From Actinomycetota bacterium (GTDB lineage Bacteria > Actinomycetota > Coriobacteriia > Anaerosomatales > JAUXNU01): a DNA stretch of 32,249 nucleotides. The translations under genes and the position numbers were made by a program. Position 1 is the stretch's first letter; every line of letters begins with the position of its first letter. The notes under the pieces were generated by a model, which saw nothing but the letters and a program-made list of their open reading frames with translations, was not told the origin of the DNA and did not search any database. This document shows, piece after piece, positions 14,275 through 22,606 of the stretch. Location of the stretch: contig JAUXNU010000172.1 in NCBI GenBank assembly GCA_030682655.1, positions 1-32,249 on the forward strand. Direction: 5' to 3'.

Positions 14275-15189
14275 ATGTCCGGGATTCGTACCACGCAGAA
14301 GAGCCGGATGGCCCGCATCTTGCGGACCCTTCTGGCCGCGGTCATCGTGACCGCACTGCTCGCAGCACTGACCGGATGCGGTGGTGGCTCGACGCCATCT
14401 TCGACCGCAACCAAACCACCCGCCGAAGGATCGTCAGCCACCGGCAGCTCGCCCGAATCGGCGGAGGCCGCCAGCGCGGCCACCCAAGAGGAAGCGGCGA
14501 TCATGATGGGGGTCACGCCCATCGACGAGGCCGAGGCGGGGCGGCTCGTCAAGGAGGGTGCCCGCCTCATCAACGTGGACACCAAGGCAACCTCGAACGC
14601 CGAGCGCATCAAGGGAGCCAAGCAAGTCCCGCTCTCGAAGCTGGTCGATGCTGCCGCGGACTGGAGCACGAGCAAGGCTGTCATCGTGACCAGCGGGACG
14701 CAGGCCCGATCGATGGTCGGCGCGGCGTATCTCGCACGCCAGGGATTCGCCGAAGTCTACTACCTCTTCGACGGGCATGACGGCTGGACGGGTTCGTACG
14801 CCGGAAGCAGCCCCCGCAAGCCCACCGACCCGCCGTTGTGCTACTACATCTACAGGTCCGATTACCCCGATGAAGACGCCGAGACTATCATGCGGGAACT
14901 CGAGGACCAGTTCGATGCGCTTGAGGACAAGTACGACCAAATCGACTTCGAACTCATCGACGGCAGCGTGTCGCTATCGAAGGCCCTAAGTCTTCTCAAG
15001 GAGTACAAGATCAAGCAGGCGGTTCTGCCGGACGGCTCGGTCGACTACGTGATTCCACAGTGGATCCTCGTCGACTCGAACGGCAAGGTCACGACCTGGA
15101 ACGCCTACATCAACGGGCCGCTCGAGGTCGTCGTACCCACGATCCACGGGTTCGTCTACAAGACCTCCGAGAAGCTCGACAGCGAGTAG
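14275..15189 (+). CDS. Lipoprotein with catalytically dead rhodanese-like domain
   Basis: The ATG at 14275 follows GGGGGAGGAG. The first 40 residues are a lipoprotein signal (LRTLLAAVIVTALLAALTGC) with a clear lipobox Cys, followed by a Gly/Ser/Thr-rich linker. Residues about 80-180 are rhodanese-like (ITP-DEAEAGRLVKEGARLINVD, then FDGHDGWTGSY). The active-site loop reads VTSGTQARS where CxxGxRS is expected, so the catalytic Cys is Ser and sulfur transfer is unlikely. Residues about 185-304 are a second domain with YYIYRSDYPDEDAETIMREL and PQWILVDSNGKVTTW, which resembles a thioredoxin-like fold without its CxxC. It is probably an envelope-anchored binding protein. It is divergent from the NYN-LOTUS gene. 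Confidence 0.75.
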   Translation: MSGIRTTQKSRMARILRTLLAAVIVTALLAALTGCGGGSTPSSTATKPPAEGSSATGSSPESAEAASAATQEEAAIMMGVTPIDEAEAGRLVKEGARLINVDTKATSNAERIKGAKQVPLSKLVDAAADWSTSKAVIVTSGTQARSMVGAAYLARQGFAEVYYLFDGHDGWTGSYAGSSPRKPTDPPLCYYIYRSDYPDEDAETIMRELEDQFDALEDKYDQIDFELIDGSVSLSKALSLLKEYKIKQAVLPDGSVDYVIPQWILVDSNGKVTTWNAYINGPLEVVVPTIHGFVYKTSEKLDSE

Positions 15190-15253
15190 CGGCACGAATA
15201 CAGCCTGTCGGACACGCATCGAGCGATTCCGACGGCCGTTTGCACGGTCAGAC

Positions 15254-15293
15254 ACGACCGCGGCAGGCTCCTAACGGGGCATGTCGCGGTCGT
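15254..15293 (+). terminator. Weak hairpin after the lipoprotein gene
   Basis: ACGACCGCG (15254-15262) pairs with CGCGGTCGT (15285-15293) around a 22-nt loop, followed by TTCCC. It lies between convergent genes and overlaps the end of the gene at 15271. The loop is long and the T-run is only two bases, so terminator function is a guess. Confidence 0.25.
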
Positions 15294-15582
15294 TTCCCAT
15301 CACGTCGTCGTGCACGCGCCATACGCCCACCACACGCCCATAGCCGTACTTGAGTCCCGTAAGTCCCCCGCCGATGAGCGCGATGCCGGCAACAACCACA
15401 CCCCACTGCCCGAACTGGAGTCCCAGGAAGGACACAACGACGCCATCAACGAAAGCGAGTGCGTTGCACAGCCAGTAGACCCAGGGCGGGCGCTCGCGCA
15501 CGCGAGAACCGACCGCGAGTCCTGCGGCGATACCCACCGCGAGCCCGATGGCTCCGAGCACTATCGTCACCACTGTGTCCAT
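15271..15582 (-). CDS. Small membrane protein of unknown function
   Basis: The ATG at 15582 is preferred over one at 15594 because GGGGG lies 6 nt before it and the protein then opens with a membrane helix (VVTIVLGAIGLAVGIAAGLA). The 103-residue product has two further hydrophobic stretches (VYWLCNALAFVDGVVVSFLG and GVVVAGIALIGGGLTGLKYG) and a polar, charged C-terminus. I do not recognise the family. It stands alone, convergent with the lipoprotein gene and 63 nt downstream of the dehydrogenase gene on the same strand, so it could be the last gene of that operon. Confidence 0.65.
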   Translation of the reverse strand: MDTVVTIVLGAIGLAVGIAAGLAVGSRVRERPPWVYWLCNALAFVDGVVVSFLGLQFGQWGVVVAGIALIGGGLTGLKYGYGRVVGVWRVHDDVMGNDRDMPR

Positions 15583-15645
15583 GCGGACCCCCATGCCGTC
15601 TTCTGTTCCTTGGCCAACCAGATTACCATCGCGCCGACGTCCGTG

Positions 15646-16533
15646 TTACGCGTCCACCCCACCGTAGAGCTCGATGAGCGACTGCGTGCCGGCGTCGCCG
15701 TAGCCCGCCTCGGCGAGTTGGTCGTAGAGATGCTTCGCGAGCCTGAGGCCAGGCAGCTCCAGGCCCATCTCATCTGCCGAGGAGATCGCAATCCACATGT
15801 CCTTGATGAAGTGCTTCACGAAGAAGCCGGGGGCCGTGTCTCCTGCCAGCATCCTCGGCGCGAGGTTTGACAGCGTCCAACTGCCTGCGGCACCTGCAGA
15901 GATGCTCTCGAGCACGAGCTTGGGGTCGAGCCCGGCCGCCTTCGCGTATGTGAGCGCCTCGACGACGCCCACCATCGTGGACGCGATCGCGATCTGGTTG
16001 CACATCTTGGTGTGCTGACCGGCGCCGGCACCACCCTGGAGCACAACGTTGGCGCCCATGACGCGCAGCATCGGCTCGGCGGCGTGAAACGCGTCTTCGT
16101 CGCCACCGACCATGATCGTCAGTCGCGCCTCACGAGCGCCAACATCCCCGCCGGACACAGGAGCGTCCAGCGCGTGTAGTCCGCGAGCGGAGGCGGCACC
16201 AGCGATCCGGGTGGCAAGCGCAGGCGACGACGTGGTCATGTCGACGAGATACGCGCCCTCCTTGGCAGACTCGACGATGCCTCCCGAGCCGAGGTAGAGG
16301 TGCTCAACATCCTTGGGGTAGCCGACTATCGTCACGACGGCATCGGCGTCACGGGCTGCATCGCCAGCGGTCTCAGCCCACCGCGCACCCCGCGCAATGA
16401 GCGACTCGGCCTTGGCGCGCGTGCGGTTGTGCACGGCGAGCCTGAAGCCGGCGTCCATCAGGTGGCCCGCCATCGAAGCGCCCATCACGCCGGTGCCGAC
16501 GAAGCCGACTTCCGCCCCTGCTGCGAGAATCAT
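15646..16533 (-). CDS. 3-hydroxyisobutyrate dehydrogenase-family oxidoreductase
   Basis: The start is the ATG at 16533, which overlaps the stop of the GNAT gene (ATGA); an open extension upstream is the antisense of that gene. The 295-residue product has the NAD(P)-binding signature VGFVGTGVMGASMAGHLMDAG at the N-terminus. The substrate motif DAPVSGGDVGAREARLTIMV lies near residue 120. The catalytic lysine is in GAGAGQHTKMCNQI (near residue 172), and family glycines follow in SAGAAGSWTL. Relatives reduce or oxidise short beta-hydroxy acids (3-hydroxyisobutyrate, tartronate semialdehyde, glyoxylate/succinate semialdehyde). The exact substrate cannot be read from sequence. It is the third gene of an overlapping operon. 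Confidence 0.87.
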   Translation of the reverse strand: MILAAGAEVGFVGTGVMGASMAGHLMDAGFRLAVHNRTRAKAESLIARGARWAETAGDAARDADAVVTIVGYPKDVEHLYLGSGGIVESAKEGAYLVDMTTSSPALATRIAGAASARGLHALDAPVSGGDVGAREARLTIMVGGDEDAFHAAEPMLRVMGANVVLQGGAGAGQHTKMCNQIAIASTMVGVVEALTYAKAAGLDPKLVLESISAGAAGSWTLSNLAPRMLAGDTAPGFFVKHFIKDMWIAISSADEMGLELPGLRLAKHLYDQLAEAGYGDAGTQSLIELYGGVDA

Positions 16534-17381
16534 GCGTGCCGCCCTCCCGTGTCGACTCCAGACAATCCGCACCCCAGTCGCGTCATCTCGACGCGAGTAT
16601 AGACAATCCGGAAGCCGCGGCGCTCCATGTTGCGCTGGGAGGGGCTGCCCGGCGTCGCTTCGGTGACCGCGAGCTCGCAGCCTGCCTCGCGGGCAAGCCG
16701 CAACCGTGCCAGCTGCATTGCAGTCTGCACGCCGCGGCCGCGGTAGGCGGGCAACGTCGTATCTGCCGACAGCCACCCGACCGCGTCATCGACCACAAGC
16801 TCCCCGGTGCCTGCGGGGACTCCGTCGACCCGCGCCAGCAGGAGCACGACATTGTCGCGGTGAGCGACGACCTGTGCGAGCCGCATCTCCGCCTCCGTCG
16901 GCTCGGCACCGTCGGAGAAGCCGTACGCTACGGTATCTATCCAAGTCCCAAGCTCCCCCGGGGCCACGATCGAGATCTCGATCGAGGGATCGGGCTCCTC
17001 GGCGGGCAGGGCATCGAGTTCGCGTACCAGCACGTTCTCAAAGTCGCACGGCGCGAAGCCCCGGCTGCCGAGCGCGCGCAGCAGCGTGACGTCGGCAAGT
17101 GGGCACACGGCGAATTTGGCCTGGTCAACGTGGTAGGAGTAGAAGCATTCCACCTCGTCAACGATGTCCTCGGCGACCTCGCCATCCATACCAAAGCCCG
17201 CCGCGATGTTGACGGGCGACTCCGGCCCCATCCACAGAGCGGCCCCATCGCCGAAGTCACGGTACTCCGCACCAAGTGCCGGGTACAGCGCCGCGGTCGA
17301 CGCGGCGAAGCGGCTCAGATCGAGCTCAAGTGCACGCTCCAGCCTGCGGGCCAGGTCGCGATCTGCAAAGACCCCCGTCAC
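16530..17381 (-). CDS. GNAT-family N-acetyltransferase
   Basis: The GTG at 17381 overlaps the stop of the flavoprotein gene (GTGA), so I prefer it to a start further up. The 283-residue product has a C-terminal GNAT domain with the acetyl-CoA loop LPAYRGRGVQTAMQLARLRL near residue 218 and the C-terminal strand NMERRGFRIVYTRVEM. The N-terminal half (LWMGPESPVNIAAGFGMDGE, then FENVLVRELD) fits the two-domain GNAT proteins in which the first half is a degenerate repeat. The substrate is unknown. It is translationally coupled on both sides, which suggests that the three products act in one process, though none points to a known pathway. Confidence 0.85.
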   Translation of the reverse strand: MTGVFADRDLARRLERALELDLSRFAASTAALYPALGAEYRDFGDGAALWMGPESPVNIAAGFGMDGEVAEDIVDEVECFYSYHVDQAKFAVCPLADVTLLRALGSRGFAPCDFENVLVRELDALPAEEPDPSIEISIVAPGELGTWIDTVAYGFSDGAEPTEAEMRLAQVVAHRDNVVLLLARVDGVPAGTGELVVDDAVGWLSADTTLPAYRGRGVQTAMQLARLRLAREAGCELAVTEATPGSPSQRNMERRGFRIVYTRVEMTRLGCGLSGVDTGGRHA

Positions 17382-17953
17382 GAGCCGATCCGCTCGAGCA
17401 GCCACCCCATGTTCTCGCCAAGGACGCGCATGGTCTCCATCGCTTCTTCGTCCTTGGCCACCTCGCCCTTGCCGCGACCGATGCCGACGTTCCAGTAACT
17501 CGACCCGACCACGAACATCCGGCCGATGAGGAAGAAGTGGTTGATGGTGTCGAACGCATGTATCGCGCCTGCACGTCGCACCGCGATGACCGCGGCGCCC
17601 GGCTTGCGGGCGAACATGTCGCCGTTGGCGCGCGATGTGTAGCCGGCCCTGTCGATGATCGCCTTCATCTCCGACGTCACATCGGCGAAGTAGACCGGCG
17701 AGCCCAAGATCAGCGCGTCGGCTCCGTCCATCTTCTCGATGACCTCGTTGCCAAAGTCGTTACGCCCGTGGCAGCGACGGTCCTTCTCGCGGCCGCACGC
17801 ACCGCAGGCGGTACACCCACCCACCGTCTCGCCCGCGAGCTCCACGATCTCGCACTCGATGCCTGCTTCACGCAGCGGCGCACAGGCAGCCTCAAGCATC
17901 AAGGCGGTGTTGCCCCCCTTGCGAGCGGAACCGTTGACTGCAAGAACCTTCAT
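17378..17953 (-). CDS. NADPH-dependent FMN reductase / flavodoxin-fold protein
   Basis: The 191-residue product starts at ATG 17953 behind GGAGG. It opens with KVLAVNGSARKGGNTALML, the phosphate loop of the flavodoxin fold that binds FMN. LILGSPVYFADVTSEMKAII near residue 80 is the typical second FMN loop. Four Cys lie between (GGCTACGACGREKDRRC), as in the iron-sulfur flavoprotein group, where CxxC-x2-C-type sets bind an iron-sulfur cluster. The spacing here is CTACGAC then C, so a cluster is possible. It probably serves as a quinone, nitro or flavin reductase in the cytoplasm. It is the first gene of the three-gene operon. Confidence 0.87.
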   Translation of the reverse strand: MKVLAVNGSARKGGNTALMLEAACAPLREAGIECEIVELAGETVGGCTACGACGREKDRRCHGRNDFGNEVIEKMDGADALILGSPVYFADVTSEMKAIIDRAGYTSRANGDMFARKPGAAVIAVRRAGAIHAFDTINHFFLIGRMFVVGSSYWNVGIGRGKGEVAKDEEAMETMRVLGENMGWLLERIGS

Positions 17954-18171
17954 GCGCCCTCCTCCTGAGTCTCCGCACGGGAAAGATACGCTGTGCTGTC
18001 TGTGACGACCTTGACGGAAGCGGCCACATGACCCCCTACGAAGAATGCGGCCCTCAAAGCCGCTGGATGCCTTTGGGGATTCTACCCTAGTGCGCTATGC
18101 GGTGCGCCGCTATCATCGGGGAACATACGTACATAGAATCGACGCGATAGTGCATATCGTGAGGAGAACAC

Positions 18172-19503
18172 ATGAATCGCAGACGCATCGTCATCATGGG
18201 TGCCGCAGGGCGTGACTTCCATAACTTCCAGACCTGCTACCGCGACGATTCAACCGTCGAGGTGGTCGCGTTTACCGCGAACCAGATTCCGGGCATAGCA
18301 GGTCGCCCGTTCCCGGCGGACCTTGCCGGGCCCCTGTACCCAGACGGCATTCCGATCCTTGACGAAAGCGAGCTGCCGCGGCTCATCCGCGAGCACGATG
18401 TGCAGAGCGTGGTCTTCGCATATAGCGACATCGCGCACGAGGACGTGATGCACCGCGCGTCGCTCGTTCTGGCTTGCGGCGCCGACTTCGAGCTCCTTGG
18501 TCCGGCACGTACGATGATCCCGTCGACCAAGCCGGTCGTTTCGGTGTGCGCGGTCCGCACGGGCGTGGGCAAGAGCGGCATCTCCAAGTACGTCTGGGAG
18601 CTCCTGCGTGAGCGCGGGCTGACAGCCGTGGACGTGCGGCACCCGATGCCATACCGCAACCTCTCGCGCATGAGGGTCGAGCGCTACGCGACCATCGAGG
18701 ACCTCGACCGCTTCGGCTGCACCATCGAGGAGCGCGAGGAGTACGAGCACCTCGTCGCGATGGGTATCATCGTCTACGCGGGCGTCGACTACGAGGCCGT
18801 CTTGCGCGAGGCCGAGAAGGAAGCCGACGTCGTCATCTGGGACGGCGGCAACAACGACCTCCCGTTCTTCCGATCCGACCTTGAGATCGTCGCGCTCGAC
18901 CCGCACAGGCTTGGCCACGAGCGTCGCTACCACCCCGGCGAGGCCAACTTCCTTCGCGCCGACGTGCTGGTCGTGAACAAGGTCGACTCCGCGCGACCCG
19001 AGGACATCGATGCCGTGATGGCCTCCGCCGCCGAGTTCAACCCCGGCGCGACCGTCGTCAAGACCGCCTCCGCGATCACTGCCGAGGAGCCCGAGCGGCT
19101 CGCAGGCAAGCGTGTCCTCGTGGTCGAAGACGGCCCCACCGTGACTCACGGCGGTATGGCATACGGAGCGGGTGCCCTTGCAGCGAGGCGATTCGGCGCG
19201 GAGCTGGCGGATCCTCGGCCGTACGCGGTGAAGTCGATCCGCGCGGCGCTCGAAGCGTACCCTCACCTCACCGACATTCTCCCTGCGGTGGGCTACTCTG
19301 CCGAGCAGCTCGCCGACTTGCAGGAGACGATTGCGGCGGTACCCTGTGACTTCGTGGTGATCGGCACGCCGATCGACCTCTCGCGCCTCATCGACATCCC
19401 ACAGCCGACCGTGCGAGTGACGTACAGCGTCCAGGACGCCGGCTCACCCACGCTCGCTGACGTCATCGACCGATTCGTCGCCGACAACGGCCTCGGTGGG
19501 TAG
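18172..19503 (+). CDS. Cyclic 2,3-diphosphoglycerate synthetase-like GTPase
   Basis: ATG at 18172 follows GTGAGGAG. The 443-residue product begins RRRIVIMGAAGRDFHNFQTC, the hallmark of proteins annotated as cyclic 2,3-diphosphoglycerate synthetase. A P-loop, VCAVRTGVGKSGISKYVWEL, lies near residue 125, and ADVVIWDGGNNDLPFF near 215. The guanine-specific type motif is VLVVNKVDSARPED near 265. The archaeal enzyme makes a compatible solute and phosphate store. Bacterial relatives occur in actinobacteria and are of uncertain activity. The length (about 440-460) fits. It appears monocistronic, with the unknown gene at 19677 following after 173 bp. Confidence 0.82.
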   Translation: MNRRRIVIMGAAGRDFHNFQTCYRDDSTVEVVAFTANQIPGIAGRPFPADLAGPLYPDGIPILDESELPRLIREHDVQSVVFAYSDIAHEDVMHRASLVLACGADFELLGPARTMIPSTKPVVSVCAVRTGVGKSGISKYVWELLRERGLTAVDVRHPMPYRNLSRMRVERYATIEDLDRFGCTIEEREEYEHLVAMGIIVYAGVDYEAVLREAEKEADVVIWDGGNNDLPFFRSDLEIVALDPHRLGHERRYHPGEANFLRADVLVVNKVDSARPEDIDAVMASAAEFNPGATVVKTASAITAEEPERLAGKRVLVVEDGPTVTHGGMAYGAGALAARRFGAELADPRPYAVKSIRAALEAYPHLTDILPAVGYSAEQLADLQETIAAVPCDFVVIGTPIDLSRLIDIPQPTVRVTYSVQDAGSPTLADVIDRFVADNGLGG

Positions 19504-19676
19504 CACCGCGACCGCAGGTCCCGGGACAGCTCCTTGGCAGGACACGGGCACGTTCGTGGGGCGGAAGACCGAACGTCAGATTGACGCTCATCACTGAGTC
19601 CTAAGCGTCCGATAGAGGAAACAGAAGGCGTGTGCCATGCGCGCGCAGATACGGATGACTCCAGGGAAGTAGCACC

Positions 19677-20249
19677 GTGCTCACGACAGTACAAGCCCTG
19701 AGCTTCGTCAGGCCCCACTACACACCTGACACCGAGTACCTCTTCCAGGTCCTGCTCAACACAACGTCGGTCGTCGAGGCGAATATCGCCCTCGACCTTC
19801 TCGTGAAAAGCGTCCCGGAGAAGCCTCTAGTCACTGCCGTGAACCTGCGTGAGGTCTTCAAGACCCTTCCTGCCTCCCCCTTCACCATGGCTGTCGACGA
19901 GAGGACGCTACTGCGCGTCACCGGGATGCAGAAAGACCTTGCCGTCTACAAGATCGCCACGCCAGACGACTACGAGGTCATAGTGACGACCGCGGGCAAC
20001 CTGGTACTCGACCTGATCGTGAAACATGCGGGTGAGAAGCTCTTCTGGACGCCGGTTCCCCGTACCGAGGACTTCATCAACCCGAAGCTCGTGAAGCATC
20101 TGGTTGTGAGTGACTACCTTCTCACGCAGACGATCGAGATCGTCAAGGCGATGGGAATGGTGTTCAACCCCACGCTCTATCTCTCCTTGGACGACTGGCA
20201 CCTGGAGTATGCGCGGGAGACCATGGAGGGTCTCGGCGACCTGTTCTGA
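19677..20249 (+). CDS. Conserved-looking protein of unknown function
   Basis: The 190-residue frame starts at GTG 19677 with AGGGAAG about 8 nt before it. The sequence is well formed, mixed alpha/beta, and without signal peptide or membrane helix (for example YLFQVLLNTTSVVEANIALD and KDLAVYKIATPDDYEVIVTT). I do not recognise a family and see no catalytic motif. It lies downstream of the GTPase at 18172 and runs convergently to the universal stress protein gene, with 15 bp between them. G/C-rich third positions and the length support a real gene. Confidence 0.7.
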   Translation: MLTTVQALSFVRPHYTPDTEYLFQVLLNTTSVVEANIALDLLVKSVPEKPLVTAVNLREVFKTLPASPFTMAVDERTLLRVTGMQKDLAVYKIATPDDYEVIVTTAGNLVLDLIVKHAGEKLFWTPVPRTEDFINPKLVKHLVVSDYLLTQTIEIVKAMGMVFNPTLYLSLDDWHLEYARETMEGLGDLF

Positions 20250-20264
20250 GAGCGGCGTCCGCCC

Positions 20265-21164
20265 CTAGAGCACTTCCGCTTCAGTCGTATTCCCTTGCAT
20301 GACCGCTGCCTCGGGCACGAGCAGTACCGGTACCTCCGACCGCTTGACGACCGAATCGCTGACTCCGCCCAGTGTTGACTGCCCACCGCCGCGCGAGCGG
20401 CCGTGCGAGCCCATTATCACCAGCGTGTAGCGCCCACTCTCCGCGCGCGAAGCGATCGCCTCGCTAGGCGAATCGAACACGATCTCCGTGTCAACCTCGT
20501 CAGCACCGAGCCGGAGAAGACACTCGCGCAGCTCGTTCAACCTGACAGCGTCCTTGCGATCGAATTCCGCGATAACGGCCGATGACTCCCCGGCAAGGTG
20601 CGTGCTGTCCTGCACATGCATGAGCGCATACCGTCGCGCGCCGCAGTCGACAAGGCCTGCCGCGACATCGAATGCCCGTTGCGCGCACTCCGAGAAGTCC
20701 GTCGCGCACAGTACGTGGCCAAGCAGATGTTGGCATGCCATCGCGTCCGGCCGAGAGAGAACCGCGGGCGACACGATGAGCACCGGCGTGTCGCTGAAGG
20801 TCAGGATGTCCGAGGACACGCTTCCTGAAAACGGTGTCGAGTAGATGCCCTTGCCATGAGAGCCGACCACGATCAGCGAGGCTCCGTGGCGGCGCGTGAT
20901 GTCCTGCAAGGAGTAGGCGGGAAATCCCACCGTTGCTTCGACGCGCACCTGCAGACCACTCGTCTCAAGCGTCTCGATCTGGCGCTCGAACGCATGCCCT
21001 TGTTCCTGGCCGACATCAGGACCGTCCGGATTGTCGGAGAACACATCAACGACGTGCGTCAGAACCACTTCGCGCACACCGACAGAGCTGAGACCGGCCG
21101 CACAGGCAACGAGAGAGGCCGAGTCTGCCGTCAGGTCCGTGCACACGACTGCCTTGTCAAACAC
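20265..21164 (-). CDS. Universal stress protein with two UspA domains
   Basis: The GTG start at 21164 follows GGAGGAG. The 299-residue product has two tandem UspA folds. The first ends with IVVGSHGKGIYSTPFSGSVS and the second with VIMGSHGRSRGGGQSTLGGV. Both contain the G-S-H-G-x(9-10)-G-S/T pattern that binds ATP phosphate and ribose, so both domains may bind nucleotide. Each ends in a PVL(I/L)V strand (DTPVLIVSP, EVPVLLVPE). Tandem Usp proteins are common in actinobacteria and act in dormancy and redox stress. The cytoplasmic partner is unknown. The gene appears monocistronic. Confidence 0.92.
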   Translation of the reverse strand: MFDKAVVCTDLTADSASLVACAAGLSSVGVREVVLTHVVDVFSDNPDGPDVGQEQGHAFERQIETLETSGLQVRVEATVGFPAYSLQDITRRHGASLIVVGSHGKGIYSTPFSGSVSSDILTFSDTPVLIVSPAVLSRPDAMACQHLLGHVLCATDFSECAQRAFDVAAGLVDCGARRYALMHVQDSTHLAGESSAVIAEFDRKDAVRLNELRECLLRLGADEVDTEIVFDSPSEAIASRAESGRYTLVIMGSHGRSRGGGQSTLGGVSDSVVKRSEVPVLLVPEAAVMQGNTTEAEVL

Positions 21165-21285
21165 GGCTCCTCCATCTTCGCGACTGGCGACAAGACCCTT
21201 TGCCTACAAGAAACGCACGTGACGCACCGCCCGATACGCCGGCGCCCGGTCACCATTGTAGTCGCTCCGACCCTGGGTGACGCGG

Positions 21286-22179
21286 TCACGCCCCAAGGAC
21301 GGCACGCAGCCACGCGACCATGGTCTCGCTTTCTGCACAGCCATCTCCAAGGAACATGCGCACGAGGTCGGCATGGTGCGCCGAGTCAGCCACCACCAGC
21401 TCCGCAGCACTCGGGCGCAGGGCGTTTGTCTGCTCGACGTACGATCGCGATGCGTCGACGGGAACCAGCGGGTCATGAGCGCCATGAACGGCGAGTACGC
21501 GGAAGCGGTGCTGGCGCGAGATGCGGCACACCGGATCTGCCTCGTCCCAGATGGGGCCACGGGCAGATCCCATGAGTTCCTCGATAAGCCCACACATGCC
21601 GCCGCCGCATGCGACCTCGAGGTCGAGCGGGCCGCTCACGAGAAGCAGTCCGGACAGCTCAACGCCGCACGGCGGTCGATCGCCGGAAACACGCGGATCC
21701 GCTGCCGCGAGCGCAGCAAGGTGCGCCCCGGCCGATTGGCCTCCGATCACCCCGGCGCGCATCGGTCCACCAAACCCGACTGCGGTCTCACACGCGGCCC
21801 GGTAGCCTGCGATGCTGTCCTCCAGCTGAGCCGGATAGCGACTGCCCGGCGCATGACGATACCCGCCGACCGCCGCCGGGATACCTCGACCTGCCAGGAA
21901 TCGCGCCATGAAGCGATAGCTTCCGGCATCTCCGCTTTGCCAGCCACCGCCGTGCAGGAGATACGCGAAGCCTGCGACAAGTGGCTCAGAGGGCATAGAG
22001 AACACCAGGTACTGACGCTCGTCATCGCCGAACTGGACACGTCGCTCTTCGACGTCGCTTGGCAATGCTGCATCGCCGAAGGCCGCCATCGCATAGACGC
22101 CCGGGCGCGACGCGAACTCCGCGATGTCCCAGGCCAGGCGCTCGTCCGAGTCCGGGGTCACCCGGCGTGCTTCGGTCAC
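21286..22179 (-). CDS. Alpha/beta hydrolase (esterase, BD-FAE/HSL-like)
   Basis: I start at GTG 22179, preceded by GGAAAGGAG, rather than at the ATG at 22200, which has none. The 297-residue product has the oxyanion motif LLHGGGWQSGD near residue 82 and the nucleophile elbow IGGQSAGAHLAAL near 145. The acid is in VHGAHDPLVPVDAS near 232, and the His is in DSAHHADLVRMF near 265. This is the carboxylesterase/kynurenine-formamidase-like branch that lacks a signal peptide. The substrate is not readable. It lies 120 bp upstream of the stress protein gene on the same strand. Confidence 0.87.
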   Translation of the reverse strand: MTEARRVTPDSDERLAWDIAEFASRPGVYAMAAFGDAALPSDVEERRVQFGDDERQYLVFSMPSEPLVAGFAYLLHGGGWQSGDAGSYRFMARFLAGRGIPAAVGGYRHAPGSRYPAQLEDSIAGYRAACETAVGFGGPMRAGVIGGQSAGAHLAALAAADPRVSGDRPPCGVELSGLLLVSGPLDLEVACGGGMCGLIEELMGSARGPIWDEADPVCRISRQHRFRVLAVHGAHDPLVPVDASRSYVEQTNALRPSAAELVVADSAHHADLVRMFLGDGCAESETMVAWLRAVLGA

Positions 22180-22411
22180 ATGCACTCCTTTCCGAACCAT
22201 CCGGACTTGCAGACGTCGCTGACCGCTCCGGGCGGTTCGATCTACTCTCAGACGGTACCCCTTAATCGGTCAGGACGCGAAACGGCACGGTGGCCGCCGT
22301 CAGAATCCGGAGGTATCTCGCGTGTACCGTGAACGGTGTCGAGAACTCCGGTCATAAGGGGTATAAGTGTGACGGCACGCGATACCGTGTGCCCGCAAGA
22401 GGGGGTGCACG

Positions 22412-22606
22412 ATGACTCATCCAGACTCGCAGAGCGACGGGACCATCCCTGTTCGGGAAGCGGTCCATGAGCACGTGCTTGCGGACCTGCGCGACGTTGC
22501 GTCGCGCGCTGCGGACACAGCCACAGAGCTCTACGTAGCCCAGGAACACGAGAGCCGCAACACCCGCTTTGATAAGGCGCTCGAACGCGCCTGTGAGGCC
22601 GTCTAG
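22412..22606 (+). CDS. Small helical protein of unknown function
   Basis: The 64-codon frame (ATG at 22412, weak GGGGGTG upstream) encodes an acidic, probably all-helical protein (VHEHVLADLRDVASRAADTA, then FDKALERACEAV). It has no Cys pair, signal or membrane helix. Its stop overlaps the end of the convergent membrane gene by 4 bp. Codon use is like that of the surrounding genes, which supports a real product, but no family is recognised. Confidence 0.5.
   Translation: MTHPDSQSDGTIPVREAVHEHVLADLRDVASRAADTATELYVAQEHESRNTRFDKALERACEAV

Noticed and set aside
18250-19266. 338-codon minus-strand ORF
   Set aside because: It is the shadow of the GTPase gene at 18172 on the plus strand, which has clear nucleotide-binding motifs.
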